From assembly GCA_903825015.1 (NCBI GenBank), contig CAIJYZ010000033.1, positions 1 to 42,185 of the forward strand: a stretch of DNA of 42,185 nucleotides, read 5' to 3'. Shown here in pieces: positions 11,520 through 21,544 of the stretch (position 1 is the stretch's first letter; each line of letters starts with the position of its first letter). Under the pieces are notes generated by a model. The model ran no database searches. It was given only the letters and a program-made list of their open reading frames with translations, and was not told where the DNA came from. Made by a program: the position numbers and the translations under genes. The stretch comes from an uncultured Actinomycetes bacterium (lineage in GTDB: Bacteria; Actinomycetota; Actinomycetes; Nanopelagicales; Nanopelagicaceae).

Positions 11520-11557
11520 CCATTACCGAAATCCGCGCTGCCGCTAGGCTTAAGCCC

Positions 11558-11827
11558 ATGCTTGCAATCGCCAGATTTTCAATCCCACTCAACAAAGCCA
11601 GTGATTTTCGTGCTCAATTGGAGTCCGTCAAGAGCGTTTTGGCCGAAGCTGCCGGCTTCTTAGATGGATCTGTTGGCCAAAATTTAGATGAACCTACGCT
11701 CTGGGTCTTAACAACTTCATGGCAAAACGTGGGCTCATATCGCAGAGCCCTTAGTTCGACTCGTGCCAAATTGGAAGCGATTCCTGTCCTGGCCCGCGCA
11801 ATCGATGAAGCAGGAGCGTACGAGTAA
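11558..11827 (+). CDS. Small antibiotic-biosynthesis-monooxygenase (ABM)/dimeric alpha-beta barrel-like protein
   Basis: MLAIARFSIPLNKASDFRAQLESVKSVLAEAAGFLDGSVGQNLDEPTLWVLTTSWQNVGSYRRAL. Start corrected from 11501 to ATG 11558 because TAGGCT lies 7 nt upstream and the longer version would overlap the operator. Confidence 0.7.
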   Translation: MLAIARFSIPLNKASDFRAQLESVKSVLAEAAGFLDGSVGQNLDEPTLWVLTTSWQNVGSYRRALSSTRAKLEAIPVLARAIDEAGAYE

Positions 11828-11890
11828 ACTTAACCCACGCAAAGTAACACCCGTTGCTTTTCGCCGACAGCCAGCCGGATGGAGATTATT

Positions 11891-13270
11891 GTGGCAATGG
11901 ATCGTTTAGAAAATATCGTTGGTTTATCAAAGCGTCGAGGTTTTGTTTTCCCATCCTCTGAAATTTATGGCGGTCTTCGCGCGTCATGGGATTACGGCCC
12001 ACTTGGTGTTGAGCTAAAAAATAACGTAAAGCGCCAGTGGTGGAAATCCATGGTTACAGGTCGTGAAGATGTTGTCGGCCTTGATTCATGTGTGATTTTA
12101 GCTAAGGAAGTTTGGCAAGCATCGGGCCACCTTGAAACTTTTAGTGATCCACTCACTGAGTGCACTGCTTGTCACAAGCGATATCGCGCAGATCATTTAG
12201 AAGAAGCCTATGAAGCAAAGCATAAAAAAGCTCCAGCTTCATTAGCTGAAATTAACTGCCCCGCATGTGGAAACAAAGGTCAGTTCACAGAACCAAAACA
12301 ATTTAGCGGAATGTTAAAGACATTTCTTGGACCAGTTGAAGATGAATCAGGTCTTGCATATTTACGCCCTGAAACTGCGCAAGGAATATTTATTAACTTT
12401 GATCAAGTGATGACAACATCGCGCAAGAAACCACCTTTTGGAATTGGCCAGATTGGTAAATCTTTCCGCAATGAGATCACGCCAGGAAACTTTATTTTCC
12501 GTACGCGCGAATTCGAACAAATGGAGATGGAGTTCTTCGTTGTTCCAGGAACTGATGAAGAGTGGCACCAATACTGGATTGATACGCGCATGGCTTGGTA
12601 TACAGACCTTGGAATTAATCCAGAGCGACTGCGCATTTTTGAACATCCAAAAGAGAAATTGTCACACTATTCAAAGCGAACAGCAGATATCGAATACAAA
12701 TTTGAATTTGCTGGTACTGAATGGGGAGAGCTTGAAGGAATTGCTAATCGAACCGATTTCGATCTAAAAGCCCACTCGGCAGCCTCCGGCAAGGATCTTT
12801 CATTCTTTGATCAGGAAAAGGGCGAACGTTGGACGCCTTATGTAATCGAACCTGCAGCAGGTGTTGACCGCTGTGCGCTTACTTTCTTGATGGATGCATT
12901 TACAGAAGATGAAGCACCTAATAGCAAGGGCGAAATGGAAAAGCGGGCAGTCTTAAAACTTGATCACCGCTTAGCTCCAATTAAAGCTGCAGTTTTACCG
13001 CTTTCACGTAACGCTGATTTATCACCTAAAGCCCGCGACTTGGCAGCGCAATTGCGCAAGAACTGGGCCATTGATTTTGATGATTCGGGTGCAATTGGCC
13101 GTCGCTATCGTCGCCAAGATGAAATCGGAACTCCATACTGCATCACAATTGACTTTGAGACTCTAGAAGATCATGCAGTAACAATTCGCGATCGAGACAC
13201 AATGGCGCAAGAGCGCATTGCACTTGATCAAGTTGAAGCTTGGTTGGCACCGCGATTACTGGGCAGCTAA
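11891..13270 (+). CDS. glyS: Glycine--tRNA ligase (single-chain, eukaryote/archaea-like type)
   Basis: [43 protein letters not shown]...[12 protein letters not shown]...[13 protein letters not shown]...[17 protein letters not shown] 11891 after GGAGATTATT. Confidence 0.95.
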   Translation: MAMDRLENIVGLSKRRGFVFPSSEIYGGLRASWDYGPLGVELKNNVKRQWWKSMVTGREDVVGLDSCVILAKEVWQASGHLETFSDPLTECTACHKRYRADHLEEAYEAKHKKAPASLAEINCPACGNKGQFTEPKQFSGMLKTFLGPVEDESGLAYLRPETAQGIFINFDQVMTTSRKKPPFGIGQIGKSFRNEITPGNFIFRTREFEQMEMEFFVVPGTDEEWHQYWIDTRMAWYTDLGINPERLRIFEHPKEKLSHYSKRTADIEYKFEFAGTEWGELEGIANRTDFDLKAHSAASGKDLSFFDQEKGERWTPYVIEPAAGVDRCALTFLMDAFTEDEAPNSKGEMEKRAVLKLDHRLAPIKAAVLPLSRNADLSPKARDLAAQLRKNWAIDFDDSGAIGRRYRRQDEIGTPYCITIDFETLEDHAVTIRDRDTMAQERIALDQVEAWLAPRLLGS

Positions 13271-14406
13271 AACCACTTCGCCTGCCACTAGCAAGCGGAG
13301 ATCATTTAATTGATCCACCCGTAGTGCTTGCACCAATGGCTGGAATTACAAACGCACCTTTTCGCACACTTTGTCGTGAGCAAGGTGCTGGTTTATTTGT
13401 ATCTGAAATGGTCACTGCCCGTGCACTCATTGAACGACGCCCTGAAACCATGCGCATGATTGTCCCAGGTAAAGATGAATGGCCACGTTCGGTTCAGTTA
13501 TATAGCGTTGATCCAACAACAATGCGCGCTGCAGTAACAATGATAGGCAAAGAAAATTTAGCCGATCACATCGACATGAACTTTGGTTGTCCAGTTCCAA
13601 AAGTGACACGCAAAGGCGGGGGAGCAGCGCTGCCTTACAAACGCAAACTTTTTGCCAATATTGTTCAAGCCGCCGTTGAAGCGGCAAAACCATTTGGGAT
13701 TCCAGTCACCGTAAAGATGCGCATTGGTATCGATAGTGATCACCACACATTCTTAGAAGCTGCACAATCTGCTGCGGATTTGGGTGTTGCTTGGGTTGCA
13801 TTACATGCGCGAACTGCGGCACAAATGTATGAAGGTAAATCTGATTGGTCAGCGATTGCGCAGTTAGTCGAGCACTTAAAGCCAAGCGGGGTGCCAGTTT
13901 TGGGCAATGGCGATATCTGGTCTGGCAAAGACGCCGTAGATATGGTCAATCAAACAGGTTGCGCCGGTGTTGTAGTTGGTCGTGGCTGTTTAGGCCGACC
14001 TTGGTTATTTAAGGATCTAGTCAGTTCCTTGCAGGGAAGTGAAAAAGAGGTGACACCAACACTGCATGAGGTGCGCGAAGTTATGTTTCGCCATGCAAAC
14101 TTAATTGTTGAGTACCTAGAGTCGCAAGATCGCGGAATGCGCGATATGCGCAAACACATGGCCTGGTACTTAAAGGGATTTAGAGTTGCTCGCGAAATTC
14201 GCCACGATTTAGGGATGGTTTCTTCTTTAGAAGAGATGCGATTGCTACTTGATCAATTAGAGGATCAACCGTATCCAGTTGAAGTTGGCGATAAGCCACG
14301 TGGTCGCACAAGTCATGGACGTCCGCCAACACTTCCTGATGGTTGGCTCAATGATCCCGACGAACTAGTTCATGTAGAACTAGAGGATGCATTTTCCGGC
14401 GGCTAA
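13240..14406 (+). CDS. dusB: tRNA-dihydrouridine synthase (DusB family)
   Basis: [33 protein letters not shown]...[20 protein letters not shown]...VTVKMRIG...[12 protein letters not shown]...[14 protein letters not shown]. Start (TTG 13240) uncertain. Confidence 0.93.
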   Translation: MVGTAITGQLKPLRLPLASGDHLIDPPVVLAPMAGITNAPFRTLCREQGAGLFVSEMVTARALIERRPETMRMIVPGKDEWPRSVQLYSVDPTTMRAAVTMIGKENLADHIDMNFGCPVPKVTRKGGGAALPYKRKLFANIVQAAVEAAKPFGIPVTVKMRIGIDSDHHTFLEAAQSAADLGVAWVALHARTAAQMYEGKSDWSAIAQLVEHLKPSGVPVLGNGDIWSGKDAVDMVNQTGCAGVVVGRGCLGRPWLFKDLVSSLQGSEKEVTPTLHEVREVMFRHANLIVEYLESQDRGMRDMRKHMAWYLKGFRVAREIRHDLGMVSSLEEMRLLLDQLEDQPYPVEVGDKPRGRTSHGRPPTLPDGWLNDPDELVHVELEDAFSGG

Positions 14407-15060
14407 ATGTTTCTCTTTAGATGGTTACGACGAACAATCACCCTGATTTTGGTTATTGCTTTAATAGCACCTGGATATGCCGTGTCACAAGTGTGGCGTG
14501 CTGCAAAAAATCCGATTGTTCGAAATGCAGATGTAATCGTTGTATTAGGAACGGCCCAATTAAATGGAAAACCTGGTGAAGCGTTAGAAGCAAGATTAAT
14601 TGAAGCAAAACGCATTTTTGATTTGGGTTACGCTCCAACGATTATTACTGTCGGAGCCGGTGCTCCTGGTGATCGCACGACAGAAGCAGCCTCAGGTAAA
14701 TATTGGTTACGTACACATGGAGTACCTTCAAAGAAAATCACGGCCATAGAAGTAGGTCGCGATACTTTAGTAAGCACCAAGGCCTATGCCGAGCTTATGA
14801 AAAAACGGTATGTCAGTGATGTCATCATCGTCACCGATCCATATCACTGCAAGCGCGCCATGACGATGGCAAATGATCAAGGAATAGTGAGCACCTGCTC
14901 TCCAGTTCGCACCGGTCCGAATACGATTTCGAACTCAAGTTATAAGTATTTATTACGTGAAGCCGGCGCCTATCTGGTCTATATAACAGTGGGCCGTAGG
15001 GGTATTCAGGTCAGCGATCATTTACCGGGTGCAGATATCGTCACTAAGGTTATGCCGTGA
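14407..15060 (+). CDS. YdcF/SanA-like DUF218 protein, N-terminal membrane anchor
   Basis: N-terminal TM (TLILVIALIAPGYAVS), ADVIVVLGTAQLNGKPGEALEARL...VSDVIIVTDPYHCKRA. Confidence 0.85.
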   Translation: MFLFRWLRRTITLILVIALIAPGYAVSQVWRAAKNPIVRNADVIVVLGTAQLNGKPGEALEARLIEAKRIFDLGYAPTIITVGAGAPGDRTTEAASGKYWLRTHGVPSKKITAIEVGRDTLVSTKAYAELMKKRYVSDVIIVTDPYHCKRAMTMANDQGIVSTCSPVRTGPNTISNSSYKYLLREAGAYLVYITVGRRGIQVSDHLPGADIVTKVMP

Positions 15061-16274
15061 CGTATAGCCAACTAGATCAGGAACGTTTCCTAGATGAACC
15101 GGCAAAACGTGCTGGTCGCACCGAATTTATGCGAGATCGTGCACGTGTTATTCACTCCGCCGCGTTGCGTCGCTTAGCGGCTAAGACTCAAGTAGCCGTG
15201 CCTTGGGAAAATGATTTTCAGCGAACACGTTTGTCGCATTCACTTGAATGTGCACAGATTGGTCGCGAGCTTGGTGAATCACTCGGTGCAGATCCTGACC
15301 TACAAGACACTGCTTGTCTTGCTCATGATTTAGGTCATCCACCATTTGGTCATAATGGTGAAGAAGCCCTGGCTGCAATCGCTGCAGATTTCGGCGGCTT
15401 TGAAGGTAACGCTCAAAGTTTTCGTTTACTTGTTCGCCTCGAAGCTAAAACTGTTGATGCAGATGGAAAATCTATCGGTCTAAATTTAACGCGAGCATCT
15501 TTAGATGGGGCAACAAAATACCCATGGCCGCGTTCACAAAATTCGCGAAAGTTTGGCGTTTACGATGATGATGTCGAAGTTTTTACTTGGATGCGTCAAG
15601 GTGCACCAATCGACAAAAAATGTATCGAAGCGCAGATAATGGATTGGTCTGATGACTGCGCATATTCTGTTCATGATTTAGAGGATGCAATCTTTGCAAA
15701 TCAGATTTCGGTAAAAAACTTCGAGAATGATTTTGCTGAAATCTTTACTGTAATGACTCGTGATTATGGAAGCGATGCAACTCAACAAGAAGCAATCCAA
15801 GCCCACAGCCGCTTATCCTCATTATCTGCATGGCCGCATTATTACGACGGCACACACCGTTCACTAGCTCGTCTGAAGGATTCGACTAGCCAGCTAATTG
15901 GGCGATTTGTTTTAGCTGCAGAGTTAGAGACTCGTAAAGTTCATGGAGATGGACCACTTTCTCGATATAGCGCAGACCTTGAGATTCCTCGCGATCAGCT
16001 AATTGAGGTCGACTTCCTTAAAGCTATTGCAGGTCACTATTTAATCAATGCGGCGCATTCACAGGATCGATATGCAAAGCAGCAGATTATTGTCAGCGAG
16101 CTAGTTGAGATGCTTTTGGCAAATGCTCCACGAGAACTTGATTCGTTTTTTCTTAAAAGTTGGGATGAAGCAGCAGATGAGACTGCGCGTATGCGCGTAG
16201 TAATCGACCAAGTTGCAGCTCTTACCGATCCTGGCGCTTATGCCTTACACGCCCGTTTATCGGCTTCTCGTTAA
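15057..16274 (+). CDS. dgt: Deoxyguanosinetriphosphate triphosphohydrolase-like HD protein
   Basis: TEFMRDRARVIHSAALRRLAAKTQV...RTRLSHSLECAQIGRELGESLG...CLAHDLGHPPFGHNGEEAL. Confidence 0.95.
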   Translation: MTYSQLDQERFLDEPAKRAGRTEFMRDRARVIHSAALRRLAAKTQVAVPWENDFQRTRLSHSLECAQIGRELGESLGADPDLQDTACLAHDLGHPPFGHNGEEALAAIAADFGGFEGNAQSFRLLVRLEAKTVDADGKSIGLNLTRASLDGATKYPWPRSQNSRKFGVYDDDVEVFTWMRQGAPIDKKCIEAQIMDWSDDCAYSVHDLEDAIFANQISVKNFENDFAEIFTVMTRDYGSDATQQEAIQAHSRLSSLSAWPHYYDGTHRSLARLKDSTSQLIGRFVLAAELETRKVHGDGPLSRYSADLEIPRDQLIEVDFLKAIAGHYLINAAHSQDRYAKQQIIVSELVEMLLANAPRELDSFFLKSWDEAADETARMRVVIDQVAALTDPGAYALHARLSASR

Positions 16275-16283
16275 GATGTGCGT

Positions 16284-18128
16284 ATGAGCGGGCGTATTAA
16301 AGATGAAGATGTTTCATACATCCGCGACCGTGCACCTATTGATGAAATAGTTGGCGAATACGTACAGTTAAAAAACGCGGGTGGAGGACAGAAAAAAGGC
16401 CTTTGTCCATTCCACGATGAAAAATCTCCATCTTTTCATGTGACTCCTAGCAAAGGTTATTTCCACTGTTTTGGATGTCAGGTTGGCGGAGACGTAATCG
16501 CTTTTTTAATGAAGATTGATCATTTAACTTTTGCTGAAACCATTGAACGTCTTGCCGATCGCATGGGCTACACATTGCGTTATGACGAAGGCGGACCAAG
16601 TACACCGACATTTTCAGCAGGTGCACGTTCACGTTTAATTGCTGCAAACACCGAAGCTGCAAAGTTTTATCAAGAACAACTCAACACGTCACCCGATGCC
16701 GCACATGGGCGCGACCTATTAACTAAACGTGGCTTTGATAAAGCAGCATGCATGCAATTCGGTGTTGGTTATGCACCGGGTGAATGGGATGCACTCACAA
16801 AGCATCTACGTGCCCAGGGATACAGCATTGATGAGTTAGAAACCGCTGGACTTTCAAAAATGGGTCAACGCGGCCCAATCGATCGTTTTCGTAACCGCCT
16901 TACCTGGCCAATTAAAGATATCTCTGGCGATGTAGTTGGTTTTGGTTGTCGCAAGTTGGCAAGTGATGAAGAAGATCAAGGTCCTAAATATCTCAATACA
17001 CCTGAGACACCGGTCTATAAAAAAAGTCAGGTTTTATATGGCCTTGATGCAGCGAAAAAAGAGATTGCAAAGAAGCGCCAGGCAGTCATTGTTGAGGGTT
17101 ACACCGATGTGATGGCAGCACAGTTGGCAGGAATCACGACTGCAGTGGCAACGTGCGGAACGGCATTCGGTGCAGACCACATCCGTATTTTGCGTAGATT
17201 ATTAATGGACGATGATTCTTTTAGAGGTGAAGTCATCTTTACTTTCGATGGCGATGCAGCTGGTCAAAAAGCAGCGCTGCGAGCATTTAGCGAAGATCAA
17301 AAATTTGTTACGCAAACATTTGTTGCCGTTGAGCCTGATGGTTTAGATCCATGTGAACTTCGTCAACAAAAGGGTGATCTTGCACTTCGTGATTTAATCG
17401 CCCGCAGAGTTCCATTATTTGAGTTTGCTATACGTGCCGAACTTGCACACCACAAGTTAGACAGTGCAGAGGGCCGAGTCAATGCACTCAATGCCGCTGC
17501 ACCTCTAGTTGCACAAATTCGTGATAAATCTTTGCGCCCCGAGTACATACGCTTATTAGCTGGTTGGCTTGGCACGGAAGTTGAAATCGTTTCCAAAGCA
17601 GTTGCGCAAGGCGTTAAAAATCAACCTAAGGTTGAAAACTCAACTGATGCCGCCAGCGAAGATACCGGCGCATGGAGACCCGACCCCAATGAGGCCAGGT
17701 TAATTCTTGAGCGAGAAGTTTTGAAAGCCAGATTGCAAGAGGCGTCGCTATTTACTGAAGATTTATGGACGCAAATCGAGCCAGGGGCTTTCACACATCC
17801 TGCTTATCGAGAACTTCGCAAGACCATCGATGAAAACGAGAATATTTCACCGCAAACTATTAGCGATGAGAGAATTAAGATGCTTTTCACTGAATTAACA
17901 GTTGAACCTATCCGCGCAGATGGAAAACCCACGGCTGCATACGTAGCCAGCATTACCGCCAGGTTGCGCGAAGTCGCAATATCCCGATCCATTGCAGAAT
18001 TGAAATCATCACTACAACGACTCAATCCCGTTGAAAATGAAATTGAATACAACGCCGCTTTTGCCCAATTAGTGGCCCTTGAAAGCGCCCGTAGAAATCT
18101 GCATGATTTGGCGCTCGGCAGCCTCTAG
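16284..18128 (+). CDS. dnaG: DNA primase
   Basis: Zn-finger LCPFHDEKSPSFHVTPSKGYFHCFGCQVGGDVIAFLM; TOPRIM VIVEGYTDVMAA. Start at ATG 16284 favoured over 16278 (TAAGAT-N6-ATG). Confidence 0.96.
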   Translation: MSGRIKDEDVSYIRDRAPIDEIVGEYVQLKNAGGGQKKGLCPFHDEKSPSFHVTPSKGYFHCFGCQVGGDVIAFLMKIDHLTFAETIERLADRMGYTLRYDEGGPSTPTFSAGARSRLIAANTEAAKFYQEQLNTSPDAAHGRDLLTKRGFDKAACMQFGVGYAPGEWDALTKHLRAQGYSIDELETAGLSKMGQRGPIDRFRNRLTWPIKDISGDVVGFGCRKLASDEEDQGPKYLNTPETPVYKKSQVLYGLDAAKKEIAKKRQAVIVEGYTDVMAAQLAGITTAVATCGTAFGADHIRILRRLLMDDDSFRGEVIFTFDGDAAGQKAALRAFSEDQKFVTQTFVAVEPDGLDPCELRQQKGDLALRDLIARRVPLFEFAIRAELAHHKLDSAEGRVNALNAAAPLVAQIRDKSLRPEYIRLLAGWLGTEVEIVSKAVAQGVKNQPKVENSTDAASEDTGAWRPDPNEARLILEREVLKARLQEASLFTEDLWTQIEPGAFTHPAYRELRKTIDENENISPQTISDERIKMLFTELTVEPIRADGKPTAAYVASITARLREVAISRSIAELKSSLQRLNPVENEIEYNAAFAQLVALESARRNLHDLALGSL

Positions 18129-18177
18129 TTTTTGCCCTTGCGCCTGTGTGCGCTAGAGTTTGCGCTTGCACTCGTAA

Positions 18178-18249
18178 TCCCTGATAGCTCAACGGCAGAG
18201 CAGTCGACTGTTAATCGACAGGTTCTTGGTTCGAATCCAAGTCAGGGAG
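18178..18249 (+). tRNA. tRNA-Asn(GTT)
   Basis: TCCCTGA...TCAGGGA acceptor stem, D arm GCTC-AACGGCA-GAGC, anticodon loop CTGTTAA, T arm TTGG-TTCGAAT-CCAA; 3' CCA not encoded. Confidence 0.96.
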
Positions 18250-18295
18250 CTTTTCATCAGGCATTTTCACAGGTCAAACCTTTACTATTCCTCAT

Positions 18296-19189
18296 ATGAG
18301 CATGATTCAAAACTACTTAAAAACTGCCACTAATTCTTGGCGCACTCAAGCACCTGGCTTACGTGTGATGCGTTTTTGGCTAGGAATCACATGGATCTAT
18401 GCCGGTTGGAACAAAGCCACTGATTCAGGATTTTTAACCGCTGGTTCCTCTTCCTATATCGGAACTCAATTATCTGGATATTCAACACAATCGCCTGTCG
18501 GTTTTGCATTTAATAAAATGATTGAACATGCCGTTCTTGTCGGCGGATTTGTCATGGTCTCTGAGTTTGCAATTGGCTTAGCAACTCTTTTATGGGTCGC
18601 GCCCCGCCTTTCTGCATTTGCTGGTTTCTCAATGTCTGTAGGTTTGTGGTTAGCAAGTAGTTTTCATGCCAACCCATATTTCTTAGCAAGCGATAGTGCT
18701 TATGCAGTCTTGTGGTTGTCCTATTTATTACTCTTGGTTGGAAAACGAAAGGGATTTGAAATGTCGCTGGAACGTCGCGGAGCGTTACGAGTTGGATTAA
18801 CTGGAGTTCTTGCAGTTGGTTTGGCAGGATTTGGAAAAGTATTTGCAAAGGCGGCACCTTCAACAAGTAATTCAGCCGCTTCTGCAAAAGGAACAAAGAT
18901 TATTAAACTTGCCTCACTCAAGGTTGGCGCTACCCATAATTTTGCAACTAAGAATGGCGCCCCAGCAGTTTTATTTAGAACTAAGGCTGGTGTCTTTGCT
19001 TACTCTGCAATCTGTACTCATCAGGGCTGCACAGTTGCATATTCAGGTGCTAGTAAGACTTTGAAATGCCCTTGCCACGGAGCGGAGTTTGACCCATATA
19101 AATCGGCAAAAGTTATTAATGGACCTGCACAATCTCCACTTGCTAAGGTCAAAGTTTCAATTAGTGGTGCTTGGGTAATCGAAGCGTAA
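18296..19189 (+). CDS. DoxX-family membrane domain fused to C-terminal Rieske [2Fe-2S] domain
   Basis: N-terminal 4-TM DoxX-like segment (RFWLGITWIYAGWNKATDSGFL...); C-terminal Rieske motifs CTHQGC...CPCHGAEFD. Confidence 0.87.
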   Translation: MSMIQNYLKTATNSWRTQAPGLRVMRFWLGITWIYAGWNKATDSGFLTAGSSSYIGTQLSGYSTQSPVGFAFNKMIEHAVLVGGFVMVSEFAIGLATLLWVAPRLSAFAGFSMSVGLWLASSFHANPYFLASDSAYAVLWLSYLLLLVGKRKGFEMSLERRGALRVGLTGVLAVGLAGFGKVFAKAAPSTSNSAASAKGTKIIKLASLKVGATHNFATKNGAPAVLFRTKAGVFAYSAICTHQGCTVAYSGASKTLKCPCHGAEFDPYKSAKVINGPAQSPLAKVKVSISGAWVIEA

Positions 19190-19223
19190 CTTCGGCGAAA
19201 CATACTCGGGGTATTATTTAGCC

Positions 19224-19463
19224 ATGGCCCAATTCAGATTGCAGATATCACTTCCAGATCGTCCTGGTTCTCTTGGCTTGCTAGCTTCAGCTATCGGTGT
19301 TGCTGGCGGGGATATTCGAGGTTTAATAGTTCTTAAATCAGAAGATGGTCGCGGTTACGATGATATTACTGTCGCTGTTCCTGGTAATGATCCAACTGAT
19401 CTGCTCAATGTATTGGGAGCAATTGGTGGGGTAGAAGTAGTTTCAATTACCCCCGTTGAATAA
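19224..19463 (+). CDS. Small ACT-domain protein
   Basis: MAQFRLQISLPDRPGSLGLLASAIGVAGGDIRGLIVL, the classic ACT-domain DRPGxLxxL pattern. Confidence 0.85.
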   Translation: MAQFRLQISLPDRPGSLGLLASAIGVAGGDIRGLIVLKSEDGRGYDDITVAVPGNDPTDLLNVLGAIGGVEVVSITPVE

Positions 19464-20583
19464 CCTGCGCACCCTGGCTTGGAAGTGAAGTAAAAAAGCG
19501 CGGAGACTTAAATTTTTTATCAGCGAATGCTTTTTCAACAGCTGCAATAGTGGCTTGAGTGTGTGCAGCATGAATCAAGGCAATCGCACTACCTCCAAAG
19601 CCACCTCCAACCATTCGTGCGCCTAACGCCCCAGCGGTAATTGATGCTTCAACTGCAGTATTGAGTTCAGGGCAAGAGACTGTGTAATCATCACGAAGAG
19701 ATGTGTGGGATTGATTGAGTAATTGGCCAAGAGCTACAAAATCTTTTGCCTCCAGAACTTTCACCGCATCCATAACACGTTGCATTTCAGTCACGGCATG
19801 GCGTGCACGAATGAATTCAGATTCGCTGAGCAAGGTGCGAGAAGTTTCTAGTTGTTCAAGGGATAGTTCACGCAGAGATTTGATTTTGAGTTTTGTAACA
19901 ACTGATTCACATGAAGCACGACGCTCGGCGTACCCACCATCAGTCAAAGAATGATGTGCTTGCGTATCAATAATTAAGAGTTCAAGCCCACTGGAAGCAA
20001 CATCAAATGCGATGTTTCTTGTTGATAAATCTCGGCAATCTAATAGAAGCGCAGAACCAGAATGAGCCATTAGAGAAACTGATTGATCCATGATTCCGCA
20101 AGGAACTCCAACGTAATCATTTTCAGCTTTTTGAGTCAGACGTGCTAACTCTTCCAAAGAGTATCCAAATGAGAATAAATGGTTAAGGGCTGTAGCAACC
20201 GAGCATTCCAATGCAGCTGATGAAGATAATCCTGCACCCAGTGGAACATGTCCATCGATCATGATGTCGATACCTGAAGTCAGGCCCATGGCCCAAATAA
20301 CTCCAAGCGGGTAGCGCTCCCATTCGCCCTTTAAGCCCGGCTTTATTGCATCAAGGTTATGTTCGACAACTTTGTTGCGTCGTTGCATAGAGGCAATTCG
20401 TACTTTGCGGTCATCACGAATGCGAACCGCCGCATATGTTCGATCATTTATTGCAAAGGGCAGAACAAACCCATCGCTGTAATCAATATGTTCACCAATT
20501 AAATTAACTCGTCCGGGAGCAGCGGCGACAATATCGGGGGATGCACCAAAGGTTTCGGCAAACTTTGTGTCGATAGATGACAT
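19447..20583 (-). CDS. galK: Galactokinase
   Basis: APGRVNLIGEHIDYSDGFVLPFAI; PLGAGLSSSAALECS; MVGGGFGGSAIAL. Confidence 0.95.
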   Translation of the reverse strand: MSSIDTKFAETFGASPDIVAAAPGRVNLIGEHIDYSDGFVLPFAINDRTYAAVRIRDDRKVRIASMQRRNKVVEHNLDAIKPGLKGEWERYPLGVIWAMGLTSGIDIMIDGHVPLGAGLSSSAALECSVATALNHLFSFGYSLEELARLTQKAENDYVGVPCGIMDQSVSLMAHSGSALLLDCRDLSTRNIAFDVASSGLELLIIDTQAHHSLTDGGYAERRASCESVVTKLKIKSLRELSLEQLETSRTLLSESEFIRARHAVTEMQRVMDAVKVLEAKDFVALGQLLNQSHTSLRDDYTVSCPELNTAVEASITAGALGARMVGGGFGGSAIALIHAAHTQATIAAVEKAFADKKFKSPRFFTSLPSQGAQVIQRG

Positions 20584-20590
20584 CTATTGC

Positions 20591-21544
20591 CTAACTAAAA
20601 GAGGCCAAAGTATCGGCAACCATTGCCTCGATTCCTCGAGTTGGAACCCAGCCTAATTTTGTTTTCGCTTTATTAATATCGGCGATTAATACTGCAGGAT
20701 CCCCAGCACGACGCGGTGAATCTACTGTCGGTATGTCATAACCAGCCGCCTTTGATGCTGCAGCAACAACTTCACGCACCGAGTATCCGTCACCGCTACC
20801 TAGGTTAAAGATCTCGTGAGTTCCGGGTTGTAAGAATTCGAGAGCCTTGATGTGTGCGTCAATGAGATCAACGACATGAACATAATCGCGAATACATGTT
20901 CCATCTGCAGTTGGCCAATCGCTTCCAAAAATTTTAACTGGATTAGCGGCAGTACTGCGCAAAACATTTGGAATCAAATGCGTTTCTGGGTTGTGGCGCT
21001 CGGCAAGCCAACCGCGGGTTGATTTAAGTGAACCGGCAACATTGAAATAACGAAGCGAAGCGGCAGCGATTCCACGAGACGCAGATTCGGCAGTGATCAT
21101 CTGATCAATAGCAAGTTTTGTCGCACCATAAGGATTTGTCGGATTAGTTGCAGCAGTTTCAAGGATTGGGACAACTTCAGGTTCACCATAAGTTGCTGCA
21201 GATGAAGAGAAGACCAGCTTTTTTACTCCACTCTTGTGCATTTCATCAAGCAAATTGCGAGATCCATCGACATTGACTTGGTGATAAAGGTCAGGTTTTT
21301 CAACTGACTCGCCAACAAGTGATTTGCCGGCAAAGTGCATCACGGCATCGACTCCAACTAGAGCTTGAGCTAAATCACCTGCGATTAGTAGTGATCCCTG
21401 AATAAAACTAACTCCAGCCGGCGCGGCATCGGCATGGCCAGTACTGCAATCATCAAGAATTGAAATCTCATAACCCTGCGATAACAAGATATCAACGGCA
21501 GTCGAACCGATATACCCGGTACCGCCAGTTACTAATACGCGCAT
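20591..21544 (-). CDS. galE: UDP-glucose 4-epimerase
   Basis: MRVLVTGGTGYIGS; YGATKLAID; CIRDYVHVVDLIDAH; GWVPTR. Confidence 0.95.
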   Translation of the reverse strand: MRVLVTGGTGYIGSTAVDILLSQGYEISILDDCSTGHADAAPAGVSFIQGSLLIAGDLAQALVGVDAVMHFAGKSLVGESVEKPDLYHQVNVDGSRNLLDEMHKSGVKKLVFSSSAATYGEPEVVPILETAATNPTNPYGATKLAIDQMITAESASRGIAAASLRYFNVAGSLKSTRGWLAERHNPETHLIPNVLRSTAANPVKIFGSDWPTADGTCIRDYVHVVDLIDAHIKALEFLQPGTHEIFNLGSGDGYSVREVVAAASKAAGYDIPTVDSPRRAGDPAVLIADINKAKTKLGWVPTRGIEAMVADTLASFS

